NCBI GenBank assembly: GCA_945643635.1
Contig: CALZFC010000013.1
Location: 1,748,501-1,812,500, forward strand
Length of the DNA stretch: 64,000 nucleotides
Direction: 5' to 3'
DNA from: Allodiplogaster sudhausi
Lineage: Eukaryota; Nematoda; Chromadorea; Rhabditida; Diplogasteridae
Made by a program: the position numbers and the translations under genes. Position 1 is the stretch's first letter. Each line of letters starts with the position of its first letter. The notes under the pieces were generated by a model. That model was not told where the DNA came from, made no database searches, and saw nothing but the letters and a program-made list of their open reading frames with translations. Shown here in pieces: positions 48,585 to 59,859 of the stretch.

Positions 48585-50600
48585 CTTTTTTAATTTCAAG
48601 AATTCAAGGGGAAATAATTTCAATTGAACCTTATGAAATATAAACTCTAACTTTATGAGAGCTTAGCGCTTTTGCCGAAGAAAACAGTCAAGGATAGCGA
48701 GCAGAAGAAGGGAAATGAGAAGATGGAGATAGAAGAAAAGTCGATTTAGCACGACGACTTCCTTGCATGCTCCAAGAAAGACAAGATTCCTGTTTGTTAA
48801 TCAGTTATTTATTTTTAATTTTAATTATTTAATCTCAAAATTTTTTAACTGTATATTAAATATATTACAGTACTATACTTCGGATACGTATGATGTATGT
48901 AGTTTACTTTATAATTTCTTTCAGCGGCTAGACAACACACAAACGTAATGATTGAATTCCTCTCGCATTCTGTGTCTGTCGTCTTTCTCCCCTCCTTTTC
49001 CCTTATCTCCGCATCCCCCTTTGACTGTCATAGGACATTCCCAATTATGCGGATGAGAAAGCAATGGCGACTTTCAAAATGTGACATATCGTCTGAGGTG
49101 GACAACGTATGAAACCAAATCGAAAAGCCATGTTATAATAACTACATACACTCAGTCATCTTCTAAATAATTATTTTACGCTGTCTTAGTTTCCGGTTTT
49201 GTAAATGCACATTGTGGTTAAAGATACCAACAGCCATTCTCTTTCCATTCTCTTGTCTTCCTCGCACTCTGTCTCTACGTACACACGTATTAGCTTCGTG
49301 TCAATTAATTCATCATTTAGCAAGGCAGGAAGGTTGCTCCCCTCCCCTCTCCCGGTTGAGGAAACGAGAGGTTTGCGCAAAGTCATTCGAAAATCATTTC
49401 TAACATAAGCGTCCGTCAAACAAGCAATTATGAACTTTAGCAACAAAGAGACAAAATTGAAGAAGCTCTATTACATGCGCTCATAAATGCCTCTCTATTG
49501 AGCCTGGAAGAAGTTTGGAAAACAACGTATTCTATTCTCTAAAAGAACGAGAGCTGAACCATTTGAAGGAATACTCATAATGCGAGAGGCGGTGAAGATG
49601 AATCATTGACTTGGGAGGTTTGGCAATTGGAAAAGGAAAGGTAGATTCCCTCACATTCGCTTTCTCTCGGACGCCTTTTTCCTCTACCTTCTCTCAACCT
49701 ATATTTTGGCAATCTGCCAATACTGGGGCTACTTAGACTTTAAAAGTGACTATTTTCAAATTCTACTTGAGCATCATTAGAAAAGAATATCGTTTATGAA
49801 ATTTTTTCCTTATAAATACTGCTTTATTGTGCACGAAAATGTACGCCATCGCTGAAAGTCTCACCGAAAGAAAAAAAAATTTTGGACCCATTATATTCGT
49901 TTCTCCTCGTTTAAAAACACTAAGTCTGCCGTGAAGGTGAAGACATGAACAGCGTTTGCTCTGAATTTCCACGGACAAATGTAATTTTTAATGACTCAGA
50001 AGGGAGAGAGCGAGAAGAACGCAGAGACAGGGAGTAGGGGAGAAAAGTTGATCATTGTTTCCAATGAAACACGCTTGAGAAAAGATAACAATAGTAAGCA
50101 AAATTTTGAGATTTTTTTTCTTTGAGGTGAACAAATTAAATCCGAATCAAATGCCCGTTGCCATACACCAGATATGTATTTCCGCAGAGGTGTGCTAAAC
50201 ACAATTCACTTGGCGCGGAAATAAATTTGTCTTACCATTGATTAAATTTCTAGGACAACACCGATTTCGTAAAGCGAAACAATCGTAAGCAAGTAAAAAA
50301 AAATAGTTATCCCTAATAGTTACAGCAACAAGATATCAACAGAATAGCCTCCAATACTCCTATATTGTTACGCGCAGTGAGCAATCTACCGGTTACGAAA
50401 AAAGAGCGATATGCGGAATTTAACTTTGTAAATGATACCATGTATCATAATTTGCAAGATTTTTTTAATGAAAAAATATATGTAAACGAAGACAGAAAGG
50501 AGAAAACAATTTTCGCGCAGGCATGTAACCAACTGTGATTGTGGTTTAAAAAATGAAATAAAAATATTAGAAAAGTGATGTAAGTAAATGGTTATTGTTT
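48585..50600. other. intergenic, AT-rich, one R2-like fragment
   Basis: A possible further 3' exon at about 48663-48748 (ends EEKSI, stop) could belong to the preceding gene but does not join in phase. An R2-like piece (GAGCAATCTACCGGTTACG) lies at 50379-50397. Nothing else is recognised. Confidence 0.4.
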
Positions 50601-50689
50601 CAATTAAACCGCTTATTGTTTCAATTAAATGGGTTATTGTTTCAATTAAACCAATTCATAACTAACAATCAGCAACATGGAATCATTTG

Positions 50690-52290
50690 CCACAACAAAG
50701 AAAGGATTTAATATGTTACCTAACGGTTATAAATGTTAAAGCGACGGAGAAAAATGAGCTCACAGGGCGAAGAAGAAAAAAATTGCCAGTGCTTATTCTT
50801 GCTTTTTTCAGATGAAACCCGTCGTGAATTATAAGCTATTGATCTGAATTACTACTGACAAAACTATTATTGTAAATAACTTTTTAAATTTCTTATTCTC
50901 CTTTTAATATATGGATACCTATTATGTTATTTAAATATATTATTGCCTACGAGTCAACTAAACCAGCAAATTACTTGAGCTTCCTCTTGAAATTATACGA
51001 GACAGCGCGAGGAAAAGTACCGGTTCGCTCGATCGATCGATTACAAGAAAGATAAATAGAGAAAAAAGAAAAGCAATAGACGAAAAAAAAATTGAGCAAA
51101 AACACGTTTTTCTCACTTAATTGTTTTGATTGAGGTTTTATTGCTTTCAGCAAAGGAATGCATTTAGGGGATCTAATCGGAGAACTGCGAAAAAATTTCC
51201 CTGCGCTTATTCTCGCTTAATGGTAAAACTCGTCAGAATGGTGTTTATGGGCAGCTTGCATGAATTCCTAGTGCGAAATATTATATTAATTAAATTATTT
51301 TTTATTATTTTTTTATATGCAATACAACCGAATTAATTGGGTGGGGTCTCGGTATAATGTGAGCTTTTGCGAATGAAAGCAGCGGGTTTGTCTAGATGAA
51401 TTTCCAAGAAACACAATCGAATTAAAAAGAATAAAGCAATAAATGTGTCAACGGGCGGGGTGGCCCAGTGGCAAGTGGCGCCGCTCTTTATTCGCTCCCT
51501 TGTCAAAAATGACAAGTTCGCCCCCTGCCCCGACCCGTCCTCAATTCCTATCATCGACGCTGCTCCCGGAGAAACCGCTTGGCTGGCCGGGATAAGATAT
51601 GCCTAATCTTCGTCGGCCACTTCGACGAACCCGCCGGTGCCCATCGATCGCCCAATTCCATGTGATAGATCCCCCGTGTATTCTATCAACACATTGGCCC
51701 GATACGCGCAAATAAAGTTTTTAAATGTGTCAACGAATTGTCGGCAAAGATAACCGCTTTAAAGGAGGAGAAGGCGTCCATGAGGGCGATGAGATTTGAA
51801 TGAATACAAAACGAATTTTGAACTGCTACTGATGATCAAAGATCATGCGAGTTAAAATGAGAAAAAAAAACAAAATCACCCAATTCATAAACAACGATGA
51901 GCAATACCAAATCGATATTTACAACGACAATAACATGAAAGAAGAATTGAATATAGCTCTTCACGCTTATAAATGTGGTGAAAGCTGCGCAATTTTCAGT
52001 TGATCTGTAGGAGAGAAAAAAAACCTCTGTTCCTTGTGCATTTTTCCCGATGAATGAAGAGCATGGACAGCTTTCGCTTTAAGTTACTGACAAATATAAT
52101 AAATTAAATAATTTTTTGACTACTTTTTAATATGCTAATATTATTCCATCGAAGACGTTCGAAGAATCCGCCTTACATGAGAAGGCACTCGCAATTATAC
52201 GAGCAGGTGCGAGAAAAAGCACCGGGTTAGTCGATCGATCAGTGCCCCATGAAATAAAAATGGAAGACAAAAAAGGAGCCACGCAAGGAA
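50690..52290 (+). repeat. R1 complex repeat, two copies split by a SINE
   Basis: GCGAGGAAAAGTACCGGTTC at about 51006 and GCGAGAAAAAGCACCGGGTT at about 52208, each followed by CGATCGATC. The block TACTGATGATCAAAGATCAT lies at 51827. The SINE at 51454-51721 sits between the copies. Confidence 0.65.
51454..51721 (+). mobile_element. tRNA-derived SINE with 14-bp target duplication
   Basis: Flanked by the perfect 14-bp duplication TAAATGTGTCAACG (51440-51453 and 51722-51735). The 5' end has an A-box match (TGGCCCAGTGG, 51461-51471) and a B-box-like GTTCGCCCC (51508-51516), separated by a hairpin TTGTC...GACAA. A non-tRNA body with GC-rich hairpins follows, and the tail is AAATAAAGTTTTT. It is much more GC-rich than its surroundings. 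It would be transcribed by Pol III and mobilised by a partner LINE not present here. Confidence 0.85.
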
Positions 52291-52369
52291 CCACTCATCA
52301 AAAAGCCAATTAAATAGATAACTTCAATTACGCGCATTGAATACTATTTCAAATTTTGTCTCACATTGT

Positions 52370-52534
52370 GTCTTTCTCTCTCTTTCTCTCCCTTTCTCTC
52401 TCTCTCTCTTTGAGATATTTCTTCTTTGAGGTGAACTTGGAAATCCTAATCAATTGCCGTTCGTATTCAGCAGATACCAATGTATATTGGTAGACAGGTG
52501 GGAAATACCGTCCCCCGGACTAGCCAGAAAAAGA

Positions 52535-52576
<42 letters not shown>

Positions 52577-52680
52577 GGAACATGGAGAGAGCGAAAGAGA
52601 AGATGTGGGAAAATCCACCGACAAGGAAATTGAAATTTTCACTAACCAGTCATATAAAACAAGGCTTATTTTAATTTTCA
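52370..52680. other. CT tract, GA tract and unique AT-rich sequence
   Basis: A CT tract at 52372-52410 and a pure GA tract at 52540-52574. There is no gene. Confidence 0.5.
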
Positions 52681-52713
52681 AGCATCCCAGCATGCAAAAA
52701 AAAAAAAAACATG

Positions 52714-52915
52714 CTGATATCGACCTCTTGAATCAAGGATTATCTCAAGATTGAAAGATGGATTGGGCAATCTTGCCATCAAGATCGACCAAATGGAAAT
52801 CTGTGGTTCTTCAGCTCCACCGACTGGATCGCCTACGAAGCAGTCCATCGACTTGGACCCGGTTGTCCATCCCTTTGTTGGCGAGACCATCTTCCCTTTG
52901 AAGGAAAAAAAGGTA
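52714..52915 (+). CDS. orphan exon-like island
   Basis: A frame open from about 52714 to a GTAAAG donor at about 52912 encodes ESRIISRLKDGLGNLAIKID and, further on, DPVVHPFVGETIFPLKEKK. Codon use and composition look genuine. I do not recognise the family and see no adjoining exons, so it may be a gene remnant. Confidence 0.3.
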
Positions 52916-53064
52916 AAGTAGCGCATAAGATATAAGAAAAGAAGAGTTTAGGGACTGAATGGAAGTGAAACTTACAGGGATTTTTATACACTTTAAAAAA
53001 AATTTGTACACTTAACACTGCTCTTGATAATCAAATTAAACAAAAAAGTGGCAGCAAAAGGTTT

Positions 53065-53136
53065 GTCACCAAAGGGAATCGAACTCTTGACCTCGAAAAC
53101 TGTAGGCGAGAGCGCAACCTACTGCGCCGCCATGAC
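53065..53136 (-). pseudogene. tRNA-like sequence, degenerate
   Basis: A 72-nt minus-strand sequence with a largely paired acceptor stem (GTCATGG with TGGTGAC), a good D arm (GCGCAGTAGGTTGCGC) and a T loop TTCGATT in a 4/5 paired stem. The anticodon arm (CTCG...CGAG) has an oversized 11-nt loop, so no normal anticodon can be read. It is a tRNA pseudogene or a SINE head. Confidence 0.5.
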
Positions 53137-53289
53137 CTGGTTTGAGCAGCAAAACCAATGGCTTAAAAAGGTCGAGGATTTCATATGTAAATTTTATTCA
53201 AATTTCAAAAATTCATATAAAATCGCAAGGGCGACGGTAGCAGTTTTAAAATAGTCTAAAAAGCATTTTTCGAGGAGGACTACATAAGA

Positions 53290-53370
53290 AAACTATTCAG
53301 ATCGCGATTGGCTGGCTTACCGATAAGGGGATCCCTTGTGGGAGAGATCCTCGATCGCCGGTTCAAACCA
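53290..53370 (+). other. possible tRNA-derived fragment
   Basis: CGCCGGTTCAAACC is a full Pol III B box, and GGCTGGCTTACCGATAAGG upstream is weakly A-box-like. There is no clean cloverleaf and no clear target duplication. Confidence 0.25.
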
Positions 53371-53444
53371 TCACTGATGGCAAGGATGTGAAGAAGAGGA
53401 GTCAAGATGCCTCAGAGTGATTAGGAAAGAGAGAAGAAGAGTAG

Positions 53445-53560
53445 GAGGGATGGTCAAAACCAGGCCGGGCCCTATTTTCAAAATCTCGGCTTAGCTTGTT
53501 TGGCGATCCACCAAATTAGCAACGGGCCGGGCCGGGCTCGGCCCGCTTTGATCATCCCTG
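53445..53560. mobile_element. 116 bp GGCC-rich hAT-like MITE remnant
   Basis: The ends GAGGGATGGTCAAAACC (left) and, on the minus strand, CAGGGATGATCAAAGCGGGCC (right) form imperfect inverted repeats joined to GGGCCGGGCC repeats. No 8-bp duplication is present. The right end abuts exactly the point where unit C begins to match A and B, so it may mark a rearrangement. Confidence 0.45.
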
Positions 53561-54931
53561 CTTCCCACACTCCCACCACCTCACCAGATCGCCAAACAAG
53601 CTCGCTCCAAAACAAATCAAATATCCCACCATCTTCCCAGGCCATTCAATATCAGCGCTATCATGTCACGGACGCAAAGCGGGTTGACAAACAAAACAAG
53701 CGATTGCAAAATGTATCGACCATGGCAGGATTCGAACCTGCAATCTTCTGCTCCGTAGGCAGACGCGTTATCCATTGCGCCACACGGCCATGTTACGATT
53801 TCCAAGAATCATTACTTTCAAGTACAAGAAGCGTAACCGGGAAGGTGGGGAAAGCAAAGCGAGTGGAGACTGGTTACCAAGATTCATAACGTTAGCTAAA
53901 AGATCCAAGAAGCATTAGGACAACACTTCAGTGACCGATTGTTGAAGAACATCAAGAAAGGATGCATAGAAAGTTAACTAAATCTTAGTTCGGCCTTCTG
54001 ATTTGGAGCATCAAACGATAAACAACTCAAGGGGGTCGATGGGAGATCAGGCACAACAGTAGAGGGAAATGAAAGAGGAGGGAAGGGTGGCGATCCTCTC
54101 ATACCTTAGTAGCTCTACCCTTCTCTGTAACTCTCTCCCTCTCTCTCTCTCTCTCGCTTTTCTCTCAATTCTATCTCTCTCGCTCTCTTTCTCTCTTCCC
54201 TCTCTCTCTGTCTCTCTCTCGATCTCACGTTCTTTCGTTCAATTTATCCTTCAAGATCCTAAAGTGCGGCCCAGTACTTCTCACCAGCCAGATATCAAAT
54301 GAGCGCCGCCAAGCTGTTATGTGCAGGCGAAAACACTTGAAAATCATCGCTGCAAAGGGGGGGGGGTTGCTGGATATTGAATTAGTATAAGATCGACTGG
54401 CGAGGAGGTTATTGACAGCCCTCACTGGTTCTCGCTTTTCTCTCAAAAATTAATTCGAGCTTTAAATTCTCCAAACTCGTCGGTCTTAATCGCGCACGAG
54501 TGAACTCTGTAATTTATATGCAAAAGATTTTATAAGAGATAAATCGAAAGTTTCGAAATAGAGATCAGATAACAGCAGACAGGAACGAGGGATTCGCGCG
54601 GACAGATATCGACGAGTGAATTTGAGTTGAGCATCTCAGTTCAACATTGAAGCGGTTGTGTATTGCCATAATAGAGAGGAAGAGGGAGAGAGAGAGAGAA
54701 AGAGAGAGAGAGAAGACAGAGAGAGTTGGACAGAGAGAACTAGAGAGAGAGAGAGACATGAAAGGTTCGAGACAATAACGATATGGAAGATATCCATGCG
54801 CCGAAAGATGAATGGAGCAGAATGAATTTGTAGGCATGCGAATATGCATTTCGGAAGCAAGTTAGCCTTTGTCTTCATCTTCCAAGTCAATCTTCTCATC
54901 TCTCTCTCTCTCACCTTCTTCCCTCTCTCCC

Positions 54932-54965
<34 letters not shown>

Positions 54966-55700
54966 TCTCTCTCTCTCTCTCTCTCTGGAGCGACAAGACA
55001 ATACGCACAATGACAAGCGCGCCAAAACACATCGCAAAATGAGAGTGCAGGAGAAGGAGAGAGGCCGACAGAGAAAGATGATGACAGGAGAGAGAGAGAG
55101 AGAGAGAGAGAGAGTGTGAATACTTCTTCTTTCTCTCTCTCTCTCTGCCATGTCATCGGATAGCCCGTGGCGTCCGAACCGGAATGATGTGCTGGGGAGT
55201 ACCAATTGTTGCTCTCTCTTTCTGGCCGCCCCCCCCCCCGCTATTCTCTTGACCGAATTATTCGCTGACCGAGACGCACTCATTGATATCGTAGAGAAGC
55301 CTACCGCGCTCACCCCCCCCCCCCAAATGGTTCGACCCCCCCCCCCCCCCAAAGAGTCGGTCCCTCAATATCCCCCGTCCTCCAAGTGCCCTTTATGTTC
55401 GCTCAATGAGAGCAGAGCCTCCCGGCAATAAATAGCCGATTGCCTACGTGGAGGCAGAATTCGTTAAGGAATAGCAACACGGTTCATCGATTATTTAAAT
55501 TAAGGACTTTTAAGTAATAATAAATTTACTTTAAAGCAAACTAACAAAGAAAAACAGATTTCGTTTTGTCAACGATTCGAATACGGCAACGAATCAAATT
55601 CGAGAGAAAAGTAAATCTCTTTATTGCGAACGCATTTCGCCAAACCGCCATGTCGCTCCATGTCGACTTTTTTTCTTTTCTAAATGGATTTGTCTGTTTA
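53561..55700. repeat. partial unit copy C
   Basis: Matches unit A from about 17927 to 20070 and unit B from about 32716 to 34200. It includes the tRNA-Arg, the CTCCAAACTCGTCGG block, the GA/CT tracts and the poly-C segments. It preserves the uninterrupted CTGGGGAG site that the hAT element occupies in copy D. C runs lie at about 55231, 55313 and 55337. Confidence 0.8.
53717..53789 (-). tRNA. tRNA-Arg (anticodon ACG)
   Basis: The 73-nt gene is identical to the copy at 32857-32929, with all stems paired and anticodon ACG in loop CTACGGA. A T4 run follows on the minus strand (complement of the AAAA near 53708). It lies in partial unit C. Confidence 0.93.
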
Positions 55701-56106
55701 AAAAAATGATGAACAGAGATTAAGCGTTTTCAAATGCGAAAAAAACGAAATTCAAAAATAACAAACAGCAACATGTAATCGTACAATCGCAAGCAAAAAA
55801 AGGATTTAATATGTTACCTAACGATTATAAAGTATACATCTTCCATTATTTGCTTTGATCTCTCTCACGTTCTTCTATCTCTACCTCTCCCTTATCTCCC
55901 TCTCCCTGTTCTCCCTCTCTCTATTTTCACTTTCCCGTTCTCTCTTTCAATTCTCTGATTGTCATGAAATCACTAAACGAGTGGTGAAGATGGCAGTGGA
56001 GCCGCCGAGGAAGTCGGAGAAGAGCGAGGAGAGCAAGAAAAGAAGGGAGGTGCCGATCAGAAGGATGAGGCCGTAGCTTTAGAAGCAGAGACCATGCTTG
56101 CAGAAC

Positions 56107-56140
<34 letters not shown>

Positions 56141-56180
56141 AGAGACAGAAAGAGAAGGAGACTATCTCCAAACTAGATTT
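55700..56180. other. R1 fragment, CT and GA tracts, Lys/Glu-rich open stretch
   Basis: An R1-type block (CCTAACGATTATAAAG) lies at about 55816. A CT-rich tract at 55858-55955 precedes a GC-richer stretch (55985-56100) whose frame encodes an acidic, charged peptide with no domain I know. A GA tract follows at 56104-56155. Confidence 0.35.
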
Positions 56181-56194
56181 TTTTCACCATTTCA

Positions 56195-56570
56195 AGTAAT
56201 TTTTTTAAAGATTGAATTTTGCGCTCACGTGATAAGAGCGATGGAAACAAAAGATGAAAATGGAAAGTGCCTCGGTCTGCACGCTGAAGATGTGTTAAGC
56301 TGTCGAATGCCGTCTACCAGGTATTGAAAACTTTGCTTTTACACAATAAAATTTAACTTAATTTTGCACGATATATTTTTTTATTTTATAAACCTAGCCA
56401 GTGTAGGATCATCAGGATCATCGACAACCAAGTAGCTTCAAAAATAAATAACACATTTTTGCCGGCCAAATCCACCGGGTCATATAAAAAGTATCGACTA
56501 TGTGACAAAGATGGTAAAAATTACTTGAAACGTGCCTTCCTATTATTCGAAGAAAAGATTCCTTAACTAT
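56195..56570 (+). repeat. R3 complex repeat copy
   Basis: TTTTAAAGATTGAATTTTGC, AATGGAAAGTGCCTCGGTCT and CACGCTGAAGATGTG match 35331-35430 and 62919-63003. 56470-56565 matches 36880-36960. Confidence 0.6.
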
Positions 56571-57250
56571 TTAATACCTGAAATACAATAAGCAACTCCT
56601 CCAACTTAATATATTCTTTTTTCTAATATTTATCGCAAATAAATAAACAAATATGTATATTTACAATTTATTTTTAATTTTGTGATCTTTGCAAGATCAC
56701 ATCTCTCTCTCCCTCTCGCTCTCTCTCACCGCGGGCCGGAAAAGGTCAAGGAAACTTTGTAGTTTTGCGCACCATGACCTGCATGCTTGCAGCAATCAAC
56801 GGTGACTTTGTTTCTTTCCTCTAATATACTCCCTTCCCATATTTTTTTCCTTTTTCAAACTACTATTGTATGAAAAGTGAAAAATCCATTTAGAAAAAAA
56901 AAAGAAATCGAAATGGAGCAACCTGGCGCTTTATAGTAATGCGCTCGCAATATAGAGATTTTCTGTTCATGCGAAGCTGATTCAACCAGTTTCTTTTGTT
57001 TATCTGTTTATTACCTGACAGAACGGAATTTGTTTTGCTAATGGTAGGTCTTTTTGAAAATAAATATTTGTATTCTTTAAAAGTGTTTAGCATTAGAGTT
57101 CGTCTCTCAAGTCTAGAAGAAGCATTCCATGTGTTATGTATGAAGAAATAAAATTAATAAATTCAAAATTAAGAACAAGCTTATATGCACTTCCTTGTAC
57201 CGATAATCTTTTTAATCGAGAAGAAAAATAAAACGAAACATTTTTATGCA

Positions 57251-57408
57251 GGAATGCTTGTGGGAGGAGGGTGGGCCAAGAGGTCTGGTGGAAAAGAAGA
57301 TGAGCCTGAACGCCCTCTATGCACAGCCGTTGATTAGGGCGTGGTAGTTGTGAGGGACAGAGAGATCAATGGAGTCTCTGTGGTAGTAGATGTGGAACTG
57401 GAACAGGT
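57251..57408 (+). pseudogene. orphan exon-like island with in-frame TAG
   Basis: Bounded by a TTTATGCAG acceptor and a GTAACT donor. One frame runs through GGGWAKRSGGKEDEPERPLC and, after a TAG at 57335-57337, VVVVRDREINGVSVVVDVEL. The stop is the only break, so this is either a damaged exon or a normal exon starting at the internal TTGATTAG acceptor (57338-57408). No family is recognised. Confidence 0.3.
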
Positions 57409-58540
57409 AACTCCCTTCTGTCATTTAACGTTGGAATTAATGTGTTACCATTGATAATTGTGTTATTCAAGAAGATTCAAATATTTTTTGCACCTTAAAG
57501 TCCTACAACAACGATGGCTTGTAAAAGGCTACGCTGTTACGGTAGAGAAATTTCACACATTTCCAGAATTTATTTTTTATTTTTTGCTATTTTTTCATAT
57601 ATCAATTAATGATGCGACATAAATAAATGAGAAGGAAATAGAAAACACTCCACATTCCAGTGCTTTTCATCAACACACTGGAGAGATAAGCGAATAGACA
57701 GTTAAACAATTAATTATAACTAGTTCTGCCGGCAGCTGTAAAACATCAATCAAAACTTTGAAGAATAAAAAAAAAAGTGTTCTTTGCACAATTCTTTGTC
57801 GTCTATTGCTTTTATCTCCTATTTGCATTTCTTGAAATGCATTTTTAATCATGTTTGATAGACGAATATGCTGGCCAGGACTGCGCATTTACATTTTTAA
57901 CTCTTGGGGTGCTATCTTTAATTCTTTTTGCGTCTTGTTTCAAATGTACTATTCAATATTGCTGATAGTTGCATTAATGATTAGGTTGTTTTTTTCGACT
58001 TCTTTTAAATTGATTTAAATTGACCTATAATCATCAGCCGGAGTGTAAATCTCGTTTTGTTTCAATTCGACTCTCGTCGCCCTCAGGAATGTTTCAAAAA
58101 GTGAGCGGTCAATTCATCCATCACTCAGATCTACATTAATTGATCTGTCTCCATGTCAATAAAATGTCGCTCTCGCTTCTAGTCTTTTCATCCTCTCTTG
58201 CTGAATTCTCTTTCTCTCTCTCTATCTCTTATCTCCTCTTCCTCTGAGTATCCTTGCGCAAACTCATATGAAGATGACAGATTCGTCTTGTCTCTCACTC
58301 TCTCTGGCTCTCTCTCCGCCTATCATGCTCTCTCAGTCTGTCTCTGACTCTCTCTCCCTCTCCATTTCTCACTTTTTTCGAGGGTATCAGTATTTTCCCT
58401 TGAGTTGTTATTTTCATGACTAATTTATAAATTTAATTTTTTTCAGAAGAATACAATATCCTCACTATACTTCATATGTAATGGCCATTGAATTTAACGT
58501 CCAGGAGAAATGCATTAATCTTTTTTAGTTTGTACACAAG
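57409..58540. other. intergenic, AT-rich, short CT tracts
   Basis: CT-rich patches at 58205-58240 and 58290-58370. An R1-like piece lies near 57780-57850. No gene is supported. Confidence 0.4.
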
Positions 58541-59014
58541 TCAAATCAAATACATAAATGCTTTCTGTTTGTTGACAGGTGGTTTGCGCCCGTTACATCG
58601 CAATATGTATATTTGATGAGACTTCGTACCCTGAGGGATGTGTCGAAACTGCAGAATAAAAAGCTGTGAAAAGGTGGACAAACTGTGTTGGCATTTGAAG
58701 GTTAAAAAAAAGCTACACTTAAAACGGATCCCGTCACTTTTCGCGTGGACGAAAACGAAGACGTATTTACATATTTTGCACAATGTCGAAACGACGATAT
58801 CATTCAAGGCTCTCCCTTTCAACAAACACACGAATAAAGTATTACTCATAGAAGCTCTACCTGTGTACGTATCACGGCTGAAAATGCCTGATATTATGAG
58901 GCCCATAAAAGAAGGAAGCCGTATGTATGTACGTAAGATTGTGAAAGACATGTAACACTTCTCGGCATATAAAAGCTGCTTGAGACGGTTCACATGCAGT
59001 ACACAATGTCTCAT
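58541..59014. other. overlapping orphan open frames on both strands
   Basis: A 105-codon plus frame (58638-58955) and a 157-codon minus frame (58541-59014) overlap. Neither shows a domain or splice context that I recognise. The region is not GA/CT or R-type repeat. A TATAAAAG box at 58968-58975 lies 241 bases before the next gene's ATG and could be its promoter. Confidence 0.25.
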
Positions 59015-59215
59015 GCCGTACAGATCTTTCTGGATGCTTATCAGAGTTGTTTATCTATCGTTTCCCACCCCCTCCCCATTATATTAATCTTAAACCGTCA
59101 CGAAATTGGCGAGAATTTCAACTTAAAGGGGCGGCTCATGACGAATAAAAGTCACAGTCCCTCGCTGCTGACTACAGTAACTCTGGGCTTTTGCTCTTGT
59201 TCGCCCCCTCCCCAA

Positions 59216-59855
59216 ATGAGGATTCTCTCAGATATGCATCTGCTGGCTGCCGCCATCGCTCTTCTCGCCGCCTCGCAAGCCGCGTCCTTCTCGTGCGGCG
59301 CGACTGGCTATGAGAACCGCGTCGTGAGCAACACCATGACGTGCGACTGCTCCTCGCGCATGGCGCAGTTCGACAACTGCTGCCGGTGAGGGTGGTGGCA
59401 GATGTGGAAGGAGGGACAATTGCAGCCGACTCATGACTAGATGTGGTCCCGGGTTCGACTGACAGTTCATGACGGGTTCGAACTCCGGTGCATCCATGTC
59501 TTTGCCAAGTCGCTCGAGCTTCTCTTCCCCTACACTAAGATCAGCAAAGACATGTGACCAAAGAACAGGAATCACGCCATAAATCTTACTCTATGTTGCA
59601 CAAAGTGTCTGGCCCAGTAATTGGGCCCCAAAAAATCAGAAGAAAAAGGTCGTTTAATCGCACGACGATTGCTACGACGCGCAGGCGGGCAGGGACAACT
59701 GCGAAAATCGCTTCTGCTCGTGTGTGAACCGCGCTGCCTCGGGATCCAGGCCTCCGGAGCGATGCCAAGTTTTCGCGGACGGCTTCTGCGTGTCCGTCCG
59801 GCTCCTCGGCGGAGGGCCCTACGAGGATGCAGGAAGGATGAAGAAGCTGGAATAA
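59216..59855 (+). CDS. secreted phospholipase A2-like protein, two exons, defective acceptor
   Basis: Exon 1 (59216..59385) encodes a hydrophobic signal peptide followed by a Cys-rich start ending DNCC. Exon 2 (about 59660..59855) opens with HDDCYD, the calcium-binding/catalytic His-Asp motif of secreted PLA2, followed by a C....C.C pattern. About 121 residues in all, the usual size for small secreted PLA2. The role would be calcium-dependent hydrolysis of phospholipid sn-2 esters outside the cell. The donor CCG|GTGAGG is good. In the frame of exon 2 a TAA lies at 59655-59657 and no AG occurs between it and the catalytic histidine, so a normal acceptor is absent (TTTAATCG instead of a TTTNCAG-type site). 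The gene may be a pseudogene, or there is a sequence error. AATAAA follows at 59957. Confidence 0.6.
59386..59659 (+). repeat. SINE-like sequence in the PLA2-like intron
   Basis: Two B-box-like motifs (GGGTTCGACTGAC at 59454-59466 and GGGTTCGAACTCC at 59474-59486) and a perfect 11-bp inverted repeat, CATGTCTTTGC (59495-59505) with GCAAAGACATG (59544-59554). A target duplication was not found. Confidence 0.4.
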
Positions 59856-59859
59856 TGAG

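Noticed and set aside
48663..48748. Extra 3' exon for the membrane protein gene (Lys/Glu-rich, ending in TAG)
   Set aside because: It looks coding, but no acceptor joins it in phase to the exon at 48516-48584, which already has its own stop.
53445..53568. 8-bp target duplication around the 116-bp GGCC-rich MITE
   Set aside because: The flanks AAGAGTAG and CTTCCCAC do not match, so an intact insertion cannot be claimed.
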